DNA of 64,000 bases from Paenibacillus sonchi (GCF_016772475.1 NZ_CP068595.1:5270001-5334000), one strand, 5' to 3'. Positions 43,304-53,266 are shown, counted from the first letter of the stretch. Made by a program: numbers and translations. Notes: a model not told the origin generated them from the sequence alone.

Positions 43304-44355
43304 ATGATTGCTATCGCAAGCCGCAAAGAAGTTGCCGAGCTTGCCGGAGTTTCCGAAGCGACAGTCTCCCGTGTGCTGAACAATGTCGGTCCGCTCAAGG
43401 AAAAGACGAAGGAGAAGGTTCTTGCAGCCGCAAGGGAGCTGGGATATACGCCCAGCTCCCTTGCCCGGAGCTTTGCCCGCAGGCGCAGCGGCAACCTGGG
43501 CGTCATCATGCCCTATCTGCCCAAAGCCCGGTTGTTCTCCGCATATTATTTCTCCGAGATTCTGAGCGGAATCGGCAGCCGGGCCAGGGAAGAGGGGTAT
43601 GATCTGCTGATGATCTTCCGCGATGCCGATGAGCCGCTGGATTACTGCGGACTCTTCCGTATGCGCAAGGTGGATGCCTGCATTGTGCTGGGCGCCAAGG
43701 AAGAAGCAGGAGAGCTTGCCGCGCTGCGGCAGCTGAAGCAGGAAGGGCATCCCTACTGCCTCGTCAACCAGCATTTTGCGGGTGAAGGATTCCATGAGGT
43801 GGATGCCGATCATGTGGAAGGCTGCCAGCTTGCGGTGAAGCATCTGCTGCAGCAGGGCTTCACCAGAATTGCCTTCCTGAATGGTCCGCTGGCCTATTCG
43901 AACAGCCGGGACCGGCTGGAAGGATATATGCGGGCATTTCAGGAGGCGGGCATTCCGGCAGACCCTTCGCTTTTGTTCGAAGGGAATTTCAGCCGCAGAA
44001 GCGGAATGGCGGCTGCACAGGTTATTGCCTCACAGCTGGAGCGCATTGAGGCTGTGGCGGCAGCCAATGACCGGATGGCCATTGGCCTGCAGCAAGGCCT
44101 CCGGGAGCTGGGCATCCCCGCCGAGCGGATGCCGGCGATCGTCGGCTATGACGATTCGGATGCCGCAGAGCTTACAACACCCGCCCTTAGCAGCGTGCGG
44201 GTACCCTTTTATCAGCTGGGGAAATTGCTGCAGCCAAAGTGCTGGAACTGCCGGAGAGCGGAAGCGGGGATACGGTGCAGGAGACTATCCATGTGAAGCT
44301 TCCCGCCAAGCTTATTGTGCGTGCTTCATCATTAAGATTAGGAGGGATTCAATGA
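43304..44355 (+). pseudogene. LacI family transcriptional regulator, frameshifted as sequenced
   Basis: About 350 residues once repaired. The HTH is SRKEVAELAGVSEATVSRVLNN and the hinge and ribose-binding-like core follow (LGVIMPYLPKARLFS, GPLAYSNSRDRLEGY, AVAAANDRMAIGL, VGYDDSDAAELTTPALSSVR). The break is at G4, 44218-44221: one extra G restores QLGEIAAAKVLELPESG, which stays open until TGA at 44355. That stop overlaps the next ATG (44352). It likely represses the downstream sugar oxidoreductase operon. The ATG at 43304 is not certain, because its ribosome site GGAAAGG is very close. Confidence 0.87.
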
Positions 44356-45512
44356 AACAGCTGCGCATCGGAATGATTGGATACAAGTTCATGGGCAAGG
44401 CGCACAGCAATGCTTACCGGAGTCTGCCGATGTTTTTCCCGAAGGCGTTGAAGCCGGAGATGGCGGTGCTGTGCGGACGGAATGCCGCTGATCTGCAGGA
44501 GGCCGCAGCCCGGCTGGGCTGGTCGGATACCGTAACCGATTGGAGAGAACTGGTTGGCCGCGATGATATTGATCTAATTGATATCAACGCGCCCAGTGAT
44601 GCGCATAAGGAGATTGCACTGGCCGCGGCGAAGGCCGGAAAGCATATTTTTTGCGAGAAACCCCTGGCCCTGACGCTGGCGGATTCCCGTGAAATGCTGG
44701 AGGCCGCAGAGGAAGCCGGAGTGATGCATATGGTTGGCTTCAACTACCGTTTCTCTCCGGCCGTCCGCCTGGCCAAGCGGCTGGTCGAAAGCGGACGGCT
44801 GGGACAAATCTATCATTTCCGGGCCTGGTTTCTGCAGGATTGGATTCTGGACCCCGAGTTTCCGCTGGTATGGAGACTGCAGAAGGAGATTGCCGGTTCC
44901 GGTTCGCATGGCGACCTCGGAGCGCATCTGATTGATCTGGCCCATTTTCTGGTTGGTGACATCCAAGAGGTGATCGGCATGAGTGAGACGTTCATCAAGG
45001 AACGGCCTTTGGCTGCCGAGATGACGGGTCTCAGTGCCAAGGCCAGTGCCGGTGCTCCAAGAGGCCCGGTGACTGTAGATGATGCCACACTGTTCCTGGC
45101 GCGTTTTGCAAACGGTGCCATTGGCAGTTTTGAGGCTACGCGTTTTGCTGCCGGCCACCGCTCGACCAATTCCTTTGAGATCAATGGCAGTCTTGGGAGT
45201 GTGAAATTTGATTTCGAACGGATGAACGAGCTTGAGGTCTATCTGACCTCTGACAAGGAGGATGTGCAGGGCTTCCGGCGGGTACTCGCCACAGATCCGG
45301 CCCATGATTATGCCGAAGCCTGGTGGCCGCCGGGACATACGATCGGTTTTGAGCATACCTTCATTCATGAATTTCTGGAGCTGGCATCGGCTGCCGCAGA
45401 AGGCCGCCAGCCGGTGCCGAATTTTCACGATGGCGTGAAATGCCAGGCGGTGCTGGAAGCCGTGGAACGGTCGGTGCAGGAGCGGCGCTGGGTTGAACTG
45501 TCTGAAATGTAA
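44352..45512 (+). CDS. Gfo/Idh/MocA family oxidoreductase
   Basis: A 386-residue NAD(P)-dependent sugar dehydrogenase. The Rossmann motif is GMIGYKFMGKAHSNAY, the active-site region has CEKPLA (about 98-103) and FNYRFSPAVRLAKRL, and the C-terminal domain has GDLGAHLIDLAHFLVG with the catalytic His. The substrate is unknown, probably a sugar or inositol derivative. GGAGGGATT precedes the ATG. It is the first enzyme of a LacI-controlled operon with ThuA and a second Gfo/Idh. Confidence 0.93.
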   Translation: MKQLRIGMIGYKFMGKAHSNAYRSLPMFFPKALKPEMAVLCGRNAADLQEAAARLGWSDTVTDWRELVGRDDIDLIDINAPSDAHKEIALAAAKAGKHIFCEKPLALTLADSREMLEAAEEAGVMHMVGFNYRFSPAVRLAKRLVESGRLGQIYHFRAWFLQDWILDPEFPLVWRLQKEIAGSGSHGDLGAHLIDLAHFLVGDIQEVIGMSETFIKERPLAAEMTGLSAKASAGAPRGPVTVDDATLFLARFANGAIGSFEATRFAAGHRSTNSFEINGSLGSVKFDFERMNELEVYLTSDKEDVQGFRRVLATDPAHDYAEAWWPPGHTIGFEHTFIHEFLELASAAAEGRQPVPNFHDGVKCQAVLEAVERSVQERRWVELSEM

Positions 45513-45551
45513 TGGACTATATGCAATTATTCGGGAGAAGGAGTGATAATA

Positions 45552-46277
45552 ATGAAAAAAGCATTAATCGTATGGGGCGGCTGGGATGGACATGAACCGG
45601 AGCAGGTTGCCGGGGTGTTCGCCGGACTTTTGCGTGAAGCACAGTTCGATGTCGAGGTTGCCAATACGCTGGAAGCCTTCGCTGACGGCGAAAAGCTGCT
45701 GGGCCTGGATCTGATTGTGCCGGTCTGGACGATGGGGGAAATCTCGCAGGAGCTGGTCAACAATGTGTCGGCAGCAGTCCAGAATGGAACCGGACTCGCG
45801 GGCTGCCATGGCGGGATGTGTGATTCGTTCCGCACGAATGTGGACTGGCAGTTCATGACTGGCGGGCAATGGGTTGCCCATCCCGGCAATGACGGTGTGC
45901 AGTATAAGGTAGAAATCTGCCAAAGCTCCAGCCCGTTGACCAAAGGCATTGAAGATTTTGATGTCACCTCAGAGCAATATTATCTGCATATCGACCCGGC
46001 TGTGGAGGTGCTTGCCACCACCCGGTTCCCGGTGATCCCAGGGCCGCACGCCACAAACAAGGCAGTTGACATGCCTGTGGTCTGGACCAAACGCTGGGGT
46101 CAAGGGCGGGTCTATTATAACTCGCTGGGTCATCACGCCGACATCGTTGAGCTGCCGCCTGTGAAGGAACTGATGCGGCGGGGGCTGCTCTGGGCGGCAG
46201 AGGGCAAGCAGGTGGCTGCGGCGAACCCTAAGCAAATGGCGGGGGCCTACAGCGGCATGGCGGACAGCCAATTCTAA
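45552..46277 (+). CDS. ThuA domain protein (trehalose utilisation-like)
   Basis: A 241-residue protein with a glutamine-amidotransferase-like ThuA fold (IVWGGWDGHEPEQVA, GLAGCHGGMCDSF, GGQWVAHPG). ThuA proteins accompany 3-keto-sugar metabolism, in which disaccharides are oxidised before cleavage. AGAAGGAGTG places the ATG at 45552. It lies between two Gfo/Idh genes, which supports a role in the same sugar pathway. Confidence 0.92.
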   Translation: MKKALIVWGGWDGHEPEQVAGVFAGLLREAQFDVEVANTLEAFADGEKLLGLDLIVPVWTMGEISQELVNNVSAAVQNGTGLAGCHGGMCDSFRTNVDWQFMTGGQWVAHPGNDGVQYKVEICQSSSPLTKGIEDFDVTSEQYYLHIDPAVEVLATTRFPVIPGPHATNKAVDMPVVWTKRWGQGRVYYNSLGHHADIVELPPVKELMRRGLLWAAEGKQVAAANPKQMAGAYSGMADSQF

Positions 46278-46295
46278 GGCGGGAGCGATCAGGAG

Positions 46296-47400
46296 ATGAA
46301 AAAAGTCAAGGTTGGCGTCATCGGCTGCGGCAAGATCAGCAGCATCTATATGGAGAATTGTCAAAAGTTTGCGATTCTGGACCTTTCCGCGTGCGCGGAT
46401 ATGGACCCGGCGCGGGCGGCAGAGCAGGCAGCCGCTTACGGAATCCCTGAACGTCTATACCGTAGAGCAGCTGCTCGCAGACCCGGAAATTGAAATCGTA
46501 ATCAATTTAACCATTCCGGCTGCGCATGCCGAGATTAGTCTGCGGGCACTGGAGGCCGGCAAGCATGTCTATGTTGAGAAACCGCTGGCAGTTACCAGAG
46601 AGGAAGGACGCAAGGTGCTGGAAGCAGCCAGAGCCAAAGGGCTGCTGGTTGGCAGCGCCCCGGAAACCTTTCTGGGAGCCGGAATCCAGACTGCGCTGAA
46701 GATGATTGAGGATGGCGTGATCGGCAGGCCGGTGGCGGCGACATCGTTCATGATGAGCAGGGGGCATGAGTTCTGGCATCCTGACCCGGAATTCTATTAT
46801 GCCTCAGGCGGGGGGCCAATGTTCGATATGGGGCCTTATTATTTGACCGCACTCGTTCAGCTCCTTGGCCCCATCCGCACGGTAGCAGGCATAACCGGTA
46901 AAGCATTGGCAGAACGGACAATTACAAGTGAGAAAAAAGCAGGCAAAAAAATTCCGGTGGACATCCCGACCCATGTTGCCGGGACGCTGCAATTCAGCAG
47001 CGGCGCAATCGCAACGCTGATCATGAGCTTCGATGTGTTCGGCGGCAGCGATCTGCCGCCGATTGAGATCTACGGTACGGAAGGATCACTTCAAGTGCCC
47101 GATCCCAACACCTTCGGCGGTACTGTTAAATACCGCCGAACGGGAGAGAGTGAATGGCGCGAACAGCCGCTCCTGCCCGGCTACGACCAGAATACGCGGG
47201 GGATCGGTCCTGCGGATATGGCTTACGCCATCCGTACCGGCCGTCCGCACCGGGCCAGCGGAGAGCTGGCCTACCATGTGCTGGAGGCCATGTGGGCTTT
47301 TCATGATTCCTCCGACTCGAAGCATTTCTACGAAATGGAGAGCAGCTGCGGGCGTCCATCACCGCTTCCTCCGGGACTTGCGCCGTATACACTCGACTAA
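46296..47400 (+). pseudogene. Gfo/Idh/MocA family oxidoreductase, frameshifted as sequenced
   Basis: About 367 residues once repaired. The N-terminal Rossmann part ([18 protein letters not shown]) is in one frame and the rest ([34 protein letters not shown]) is in another. The shift lies near 46448: removing one base gives [18 protein letters not shown], the expected family sequence. Unlike the other breaks this is a +1 event and not in a homopolymer. It is the third enzyme of the LacI operon. Confidence 0.85.
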
Positions 47401-47476
47401 CATGAGCGGACCTTTTGTAGAGAATTAATTTGAGTATGAGGGATTTGTAAGTATCCGGAATTCTGCAGTAATAGCG

Positions 47477-47511
47477 CAGCACCGCTCACATACCGTGAAC
47501 GGTGCTGTTTT
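47477..47511 (+). terminator. Terminator of the LacI-Gfo-ThuA operon
   Basis: CAGCACCG pairs with CGGTGCTG, with GTGA/TCAC-type pairing in the loop, then TTTT. Confidence 0.8.
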
Positions 47512-47789
47512 GATGGTATGGGAATTCAATGGATCTCCTGTCCGCAGCATGCGCTAATTTCATGGAACCATGGATAGGATCAATACAAAAACGGCTAAAA
47601 TGGAACCGTAAATGACATGCCGTCGGCGGCCTGAGAGCAAAGTGGCTCATCCCAACAGAATGAAACGGACTGAGATGACGTTATTTTTCGAAAAAGTCTT
47701 TTTTTCTGCTTGTTTCGGACTCAGGAGACCTTAAATCGCTGATTCGCTCTTAAAATGAGGGGAAAGAGGAGAAATAGCGGATTCTGTGT

Positions 47790-49364
47790 CACTAGCGTTG
47801 CATAAAAGCTCCCACAACATTTGATTTAGATAAATTAACTATATTTGTGAAATTTTATTTTATTTTCATGGGCATAAACTGAAAAATCCCCTATTGTAAA
47901 GATGTAGGTCGTTATCCAACCCCAACTTTACAAAAGGAGACTCACCATGGATAACATACCTAAAATGACCGTCATTCGTCAATGCCTTTCTTTATTGCCT
48001 ACCTTGTCCCCCACTTGCGTCCCTTTGGACTATGGGGTAAAAAAGCTGCGTACCCTCGCACTATTGCAGCTTTCGGTAACCGCTCATCTTTTGCGCTGGG
48101 AATCCTACCGCGAGTATGCGTGGCAGCTCGACGCTTCCCCTGATCTGCAGGAACTCCTAGGGCTTCCAAGCATTAGTGCTTCACAGGTCAGCCGGCGGAT
48201 GAATCAGTTGCCTACGGCCTTGCTGGAACATCTGTTTTATGCCCTAACCCATCTTATCAAAAACCTGTCCCGTCCTGCCTCGAGCGGGCTGCTTCAGCGA
48301 GTCGGGCGGTTACTTCTTGTGGATGCCAGTTGCTTGAAACTTCCTGCCTTTTTGTCTGACTGGGCCCGGGTGACGCGGGACCGCTGCGGCGTTAAAATTC
48401 ATGTCTCGTACGCGGTGACTTCCCCGGAACATACCTTCGTTCAGCACATGGTGCCTTCCACGGGGAATGTGAGTGACTACGAAGGATCGGATCTGTTGCT
48501 GCACGAGGAAGAGGTCACCTATGTCCTGGATCGCGGGTACGTATGCTACGAGCGGATGGACCGCTGGATTGAAGGTGGGCTGAATTTTGTGATGCGCATC
48601 GCCGACCACCATCAAGCCAATGTGCTCCACGAGCACCCCGTTCCGGAAGGAAGCCGCATCCTGCGGGACGCCACCGTCCAAATGGGGAGCGGATATACGG
48701 CGATGGAGCAACGCGTTCGTCTCGTCGAATTTACGGATGAAAAGGGACGATTGTACCGAATTGTGACCACGCAATGGGAGGCCTCCGCCGAAGATATCGC
48801 AGAGATATACAAGCACCGGTGGCTGATCGAACTCTTTTTTAAGTGGCTGAAGCAGCATCTGCGGTTGGTTCGCTTGCAAAGTACCCAGCCGCAGGGAATC
48901 TGGAATCATTTGTACCTCTCTCTGATTGCCCATGCGCTGACACTGTACATTCGTTACACGCAAGCGCCGGAGAAAACAGAATGGGAAGTCCTCAAACGAT
49001 TGCGAATTCATGCGGCCAAAGAGCACACGTGGGAAGAATTCATCCAGGAGCTCAACCGAAGGCCGACCCGAACGTCCAAAGGACGAAGAAAGACCGGGGC
49101 GAAGCGCAGAACACCGACACTCGACCATCCAGTAGCCTACACCAAAGCAGTCAACGAAAAACGGATCGTGGATCGGAAGCAGAAAAAAGCGGGTATCGAG
49201 CAGAACAAGAACAACAAATAAAGAGTGTTATGGAATAATATGGATGACAATGACCTACGCTTAAGAAAGGTCGTTCATTTTCTTCTTGACTGAATATATT
49301 GTGAAAATAATCACTAAATTCAATTGTCATTGCGGTTAATGTCAGTGTTTATGCAACGCTAGTG
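47790..49364 (+). mobile_element. Complete IS4-family insertion sequence (1575 bp)
   Basis: The terminal inverted repeats CACTAGCGTTGCATAAA are perfect over 17 bp (left end 47790-47806, right end 49348-49364). The element is flanked by an exact 9-bp target duplication, ATTCTGTGT (47781-47789 and 49365-49373). It carries one intact transposase gene and sits inside a family C repeat. The perfect ends and duplication mean insertion is recent. Confidence 0.93.
47947..49221 (+). CDS. IS4 family transposase
   Basis: A 424-residue, intact DDE transposase. The catalytic acidic residues are Asp126 in LLVDASCL, Asp195 in YVLDRGYV and Glu295. The IS4 YREK signature is Y288-R291-E295-K302 in YKHRWLIELFFKWLK. 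The C terminus is basic (RRKTGAKRRT). AAAGGAGA precedes the ATG. It catalyses cut-and-paste movement of the surrounding element. Confidence 0.95.
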   Translation: MDNIPKMTVIRQCLSLLPTLSPTCVPLDYGVKKLRTLALLQLSVTAHLLRWESYREYAWQLDASPDLQELLGLPSISASQVSRRMNQLPTALLEHLFYALTHLIKNLSRPASSGLLQRVGRLLLVDASCLKLPAFLSDWARVTRDRCGVKIHVSYAVTSPEHTFVQHMVPSTGNVSDYEGSDLLLHEEEVTYVLDRGYVCYERMDRWIEGGLNFVMRIADHHQANVLHEHPVPEGSRILRDATVQMGSGYTAMEQRVRLVEFTDEKGRLYRIVTTQWEASAEDIAEIYKHRWLIELFFKWLKQHLRLVRLQSTQPQGIWNHLYLSLIAHALTLYIRYTQAPEKTEWEVLKRLRIHAAKEHTWEEFIQELNRRPTRTSKGRRKTGAKRRTPTLDHPVAYTKAVNEKRIVDRKQKKAGIEQNKNNK

Positions 49365-49404
49365 ATTCTGTGTCCGTTTGACCTATTCGTCAGGCGGGCG
49401 ATAG

Positions 49405-49880
49405 AATGTGCGCCCCAAGTCTCCCAGATGGGCGAATATCTTGCACGTTGTACAACAATGTATACGCCCAGCCCCCAAAACGGCGAATATCTTGCACGTT
49501 GTACAACAATGTATACGCCCAGCCCCCAAAACGGGCGAATATCTTGCACGTTGTACAACAATGTACACGCCCAGCCCCCAAAACGGGCGAATATCTTGCA
49601 TGTTGTACAACAATGTACACGCCCAGCCCCCAAAACGGGCGAATATCTTGCACGTTGTACAACAATGTATACGCCCAGCCCCCAAAACGGGCGAATATCT
49701 TGCACGTTGTACAACAATGTATACGCCCAGCCCCCAAAACGGGCGAATATCTTGCACGTTGTACAACAATGTATACGCCCAGCCCCCAAAACGGGCGAAT
49801 ATCTTGCACGTTGTACAACAATGTATACGCCCAGCCCCCAAAACGGGCGAATATCTTGCCTATTGTACAACAATCCGCAC
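49405..49880. repeat. 52-bp tandem satellite array, nine units
   Basis: Units starting GGCGAATATCTTGCACGTTG lie at 49431, 49482, 49534, 49586, 49638, 49690, 49742, 49794 and 49846. Period is exactly 52 except the first (51). The last unit is partial and a decayed unit precedes at about 49405. Each unit has the perfect palindrome GTTGTACAAC, then GTATAC (or GTACAC), then GCCC-N12-GGGC that can pair. Units are nearly identical (variants CATGTTG, GTACACG). The unit has no stop codon in any frame, giving long spurious reading frames on both strands. I see no gene in 49222-50007. Confidence 0.95.
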
Positions 49881-50007
49881 TTTGTAAGCTCCAGGTTCAC
49901 ATGTTTTTTCAACCCAAAGTATACTTTGTTCCGGGTTCCGGCCCAAGCTGTCAGGGGCCAGGGGAACGTTCTTTGGCGGATAGGTATACTGTTCGCTGGA
50001 GCAGCAT

Positions 50008-50903
50008 TTACAATTTTCTCGCGACGGAGGGGGTTAGTCCCTTGTATTGTTTGTAGAGCTTGGTGAAGTAATTGGGATTGTCACAGCCGACTTTGCCGGC
50101 AATTTCAGTGATTGTCAAATCCGTCTCCAACAGCAGCCGCTCGGCTTCATTGACCCGATAGAGGTTTACGTAATCAATGAAGGTGCGTCCGGTCAGCTTT
50201 TTGAAGGTTTTGCAGAAGTGATAGGGATTCAGATTCACGAATCTGGCAGCGCTGTCGATGGTGATTTTCTCATCCAGATGCTGTTCCAGATATTCCAGCA
50301 GCGGTTTGAAGCGTTCGCGGTTGACCGAGTAGCGTTCGCGGTGATGCCTGTCAGACATCCGCTGAGGCGGAAAGGTCCGCGAGAGCAGAGTGAAGAACAG
50401 ATGAAGCTGGTTTTTGACAACTAATTGAAAAGCAGGGCTTTTGTCCCGGACTTCTTGGATAAGCGATTCAAGCAAAGGGTAATAGGTGCTGCATACCGGG
50501 TTCTGCTCGACAGGCTTAACCGGAAACCGGTAGAGATTATTCAAGTAAGGTGCCACAAACTGTTCATGCTGGGAATCCTGATAACGGTCCTTGAACAGGG
50601 AAGCATGAAACACAATGGACACGAAGGCGATATCGCCGTTGGTCAAGCTGTATCCGACATGAAGCCCGCCGGAAGGTACAATGATTACGTCACCGGGTCC
50701 GGCTTCATAGGGTCTGCTGTCCACATGAAAAATCGCTCTGCCCTTCTGCATCACAATAATTTCGAAATGCTCATGCCAATGCAAAAAAGAATGTTCTGCT
50801 CCGCTTTGGCGTCCCGGCACTGATTGAAAAACAAGCGGAACGGATAGGTCTTCTCTTCAAGCTGAGGATACTCCTTCAGCTCCTTCGGATAAGTCACGGC
50901 CAC
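50008..50903 (-). pseudogene. AraC family regulator, frameshifted near its N terminus
   Basis: About 298 residues once repaired. An N-terminal cupin-like sensor (HSFLHWHEHFEIIVMQKGRA, GDVIIVPSGGLH) is followed by the two AraC helix-turn-helix motifs (ITIDSAARFVNLNPYHFCKTFKKLTG and LTITEIAGKVGCDNPNYFTKLYKQYKG) in the last 100 residues. The reading frame from GTG 50820 is complete but begins in mid-domain. Upstream, MAVTYPKELKEYPQLEEK-like coding continues in another frame from GTG 50903; one extra base in the A5 run at 50827-50831 joins them. It probably controls the divergent isomerase and oxidoreductase genes. Confidence 0.85.
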
Positions 50904-51021
50904 TTCAACTCCCGCAATATTCAGCTATTTTTACACAAGATAAGAAGAGATTTCGCAGCAAATGAGCTATATACTTGCATTGCTGAACTAACTATAAACC
51001 AATATTGGAGTGGTAGACAAG

Positions 51022-51909
51022 ATGCATGATTCCCTGAGAATCGGAACACTGGTCGGAGCACCGGATGCAGTGCGGGTAATCCCGCAGATCGTGAAGCATG
51101 GTTTTGAATCCTTCAGCCTCACGTTCTGGCAGACCACAGGAGCAACGGATTTGGCGGAGACCGCAGCACGGGTGCGGGAGCTGGCGGCTGAACATGATTT
51201 CATCATTTCGTCGGTTGGTATTTTTGGCAACCCGTTGACCGGCACCGGCGATAATGCAGATGCGCTTGCAAGCTGGGAACGGCTCATCGACCATGCCCAT
51301 TTATTCGGTACCGATATGGTATCCGGGTTCACAGGAAGACTGACCGGACAGTCCATCGACGAGTCTATTCCGAAGTTTGCCGAAGTATTTGGAGAGCTGT
51401 CCAAGCGGGCGGCCGACAAGGGACTACGGATTGCTTTTGAAAATTGTTCAATGGGCGGGGATTGGCAGACAGGAGATTGGAATATCGCCCACAATCCGGC
51501 AGCCTGGGAGAAAATGTTCAACGCTGTTCCGGCGGACAACATCGGTCTGGAATGGGAGCCATGCCATCAGATGGTGGCGCTGATTGATCCGATTCCCCAG
51601 CTGCGCAAATGGACAGACAAAATCTTTCACGTGCATGGCAAGGACGCAACGATTGCCTGGGATATTGTCAGGGAATACGGCATTCATGGTCCACAACCCT
51701 ATGTATGGCACCGGACGCCTGGCTTTGGCGACACGAACTGGACAGATGTGATTACCATTCTGCGGCAGGCCGGTTATAAGGGCACCATCGACATTGAAGG
51801 CTGGCATGATCCCGTTTACCGGGATGAATTGGAAATGACCGGTCAAGTCCATGCGCTGAATTATTTGAAGCATTGCCGGGGAGGCAGCTTTATCCCTAAT
51901 CCAATCTAA
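51022..51909 (+). CDS. Sugar phosphate isomerase/epimerase-like TIM-barrel protein
   Basis: A 295-residue protein of the xylose isomerase-like TIM-barrel (AP_endonuc_2) superfamily. Motifs FENCSMGGDW, GLEWEPCHQ, HVHGKDA and GTIDIEGWHDP supply the metal ligands expected of sugar isomerases or epimerases. It is divergent from the AraC gene and 23 bases upstream of a Gfo/Idh gene, so a sugar or inositol catabolic role is likely. ATG 51022 is preferred to GTG 51010, which overlaps GGAG. Confidence 0.9.
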   Translation: MHDSLRIGTLVGAPDAVRVIPQIVKHGFESFSLTFWQTTGATDLAETAARVRELAAEHDFIISSVGIFGNPLTGTGDNADALASWERLIDHAHLFGTDMVSGFTGRLTGQSIDESIPKFAEVFGELSKRAADKGLRIAFENCSMGGDWQTGDWNIAHNPAAWEKMFNAVPADNIGLEWEPCHQMVALIDPIPQLRKWTDKIFHVHGKDATIAWDIVREYGIHGPQPYVWHRTPGFGDTNWTDVITILRQAGYKGTIDIEGWHDPVYRDELEMTGQVHALNYLKHCRGGSFIPNPI

Positions 51910-51932
51910 TAGAAGAAAGAGGTGAACCTCCG

Positions 51933-52997
51933 ATGACAGCACAATATCGTGTAGCCGTCGCCGGCTGCGGAGGCATGGCTAACGAGTGGATCAGCTATGC
52001 TGTGAGGCGGACGGATGTCTGTATTGTCGCGCTGGTGGATATCCGGCTGGAGGCGGCAGCGGCCATGGCCGGCAAGCATGGCTTAACCTGTCCGGTCTTT
52101 ACCGATATTGGAGAGGCGATCGAACAGACAGGAGCGAATCTTGTCTTTGATGTGACCATACCGGCCAGCCATTATAGGGTTGCCAGCACAGCACTTACAC
52201 ATCAATGCGATGTGTTCAGCGAGAAGCCGCTGGCGGAGACCATGGAGCAATGTAATGCAATAGTTGCTTTAGCGGAACGCACCGGAAAGAGCCATGCGGT
52301 TATGCAGAACAGGCGGTATGACCCCCGTATCCGCTCTTTGCGCCGCCTGATTGAAGCCGGAGAGATTGGAAGAATCGGCTACATCGGGGCGAGCTTTTTT
52401 CTGGCGCCGCATTTTGGCGGCTTCCGTGATGTGATGGAAAGCCCGCTGCTGCTCGATATGGCCATCCATACCTTTGATCAGGCCCGGTTCATCAGCGGCG
52501 CGGACCCAGTTACGGTATATTGCCAGGAGTTCAATCCTCCCGGGTCCTGGTATGCGGGGAATGCCTCGGCAGTCTGCATTTTTGAAATGTCGGACGGCTC
52601 CGTCTTCTGCTACCAAGGCTCATGGTGTGCAGAAGGGGCTCCAACCCCATGGGAAGCCTCCTGGCGGATTCAGGGCGACAAGGGGACAGCGATATGGGAT
52701 GGCGAAGGGATGCCGTATGCTGAAAAGGTAACGGATCGTAACCCTAACGGCACATTCATCCGTGACCACGACCGTGTTGAAGGTGAAGCGGCAGACCTGA
52801 AAGAAACCTTCCATCACGGGTGTCTGGAGGAAATGTTCCAGGCTCTGGCTGAACGCCGCCCCGCAGAAACCGATTGCCGGGACAACCGTTACAGCATGGC
52901 TATGGTTTTTGGAGCGTTGGAGAGTGCCCGGACGGGAAGGAAGGTAGAGCTTGCCGGTTTTATGACCAGCGGTGAAGTGGGTATTTTGGGTAGATAG
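51933..52997 (+). CDS. Gfo/Idh/MocA family oxidoreductase
   Basis: A 354-residue NAD(P)-dependent sugar dehydrogenase. Motifs VAVAGCGGMANEWISYA, FSEKPLAET and DMAIHTFDQARFI (catalytic His region). It follows the isomerase-like gene in one operon under the divergent AraC regulator. Intact, unlike the frameshifted paralogue at 46296. GAGGTGAA precedes the start. Confidence 0.93.
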   Translation: MTAQYRVAVAGCGGMANEWISYAVRRTDVCIVALVDIRLEAAAAMAGKHGLTCPVFTDIGEAIEQTGANLVFDVTIPASHYRVASTALTHQCDVFSEKPLAETMEQCNAIVALAERTGKSHAVMQNRRYDPRIRSLRRLIEAGEIGRIGYIGASFFLAPHFGGFRDVMESPLLLDMAIHTFDQARFISGADPVTVYCQEFNPPGSWYAGNASAVCIFEMSDGSVFCYQGSWCAEGAPTPWEASWRIQGDKGTAIWDGEGMPYAEKVTDRNPNGTFIRDHDRVEGEAADLKETFHHGCLEEMFQALAERRPAETDCRDNRYSMAMVFGALESARTGRKVELAGFMTSGEVGILGR

Positions 52998-53043
52998 GCT
53001 GGAGCCGCCGGGTAGGCGGAAAAGCAACCGATAGAGTAGAGCG

Positions 53044-53087
53044 GCGCTTTGGGCAGGAGTGAATGTCTTCTGCTCAAAGCGTTTTTT
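53044..53087 (+). terminator. Terminator after the isomerase-oxidoreductase operon
   Basis: CGCTTTGGGCAG pairs with CTGCTCAAAGCG (one G-T), then six T. Confidence 0.85.
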
Positions 53088-53266
53088 GCGCTTTCGCTTT
53101 CTCCAGTCTTACCTTATTGATTGTTCTTTGAACAGCTTGGCTCATAGGGAAAAGAGGATATTGTTGCTACACTCCCTATCCTGGCGGCGTATCCATTCTT
53201 GCAGAAGTATTTTGTTATGGGAGTAATGGTTGGAGCGCTCAAAGGTTAAACTTGCCGGTGACTCCA

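Larger units (their letters stand above)
47658..49384. repeat. Dispersed repeat, family C, copy 2 (split by the IS)
   Basis: GAATGAAACGGACTGAGATG to TTTCGGACTCAG and AAATAGCGGATTCTGTGT corresponds to 17256-17391. The sequence resumes after the IS as ATTCTGTGTCCGTTTGACC (49365-49383), matching CTCAGTCCGCTTGACC of copy 1. The rest of 47512-47789 holds no gene. Confidence 0.75.

Noticed and set aside
43881..44351. A 543-residue frame running into the Gfo/Idh gene at 44352
   Set aside because: The first 157 codons are antisense-like shadow of the LacI gene in another frame. The true start with GGAGGGATT is at 44352.
49405..49880. CRISPR array
   Set aside because: The whole unit repeats with no variable spacers, and there are no cas genes nearby.
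49349..50066. Several long open frames on both strands across the tandem array
   Set aside because: They exist only because the 52-bp unit contains no stop codon in any frame. They have no ribosome sites and merely cycle through the repeat.
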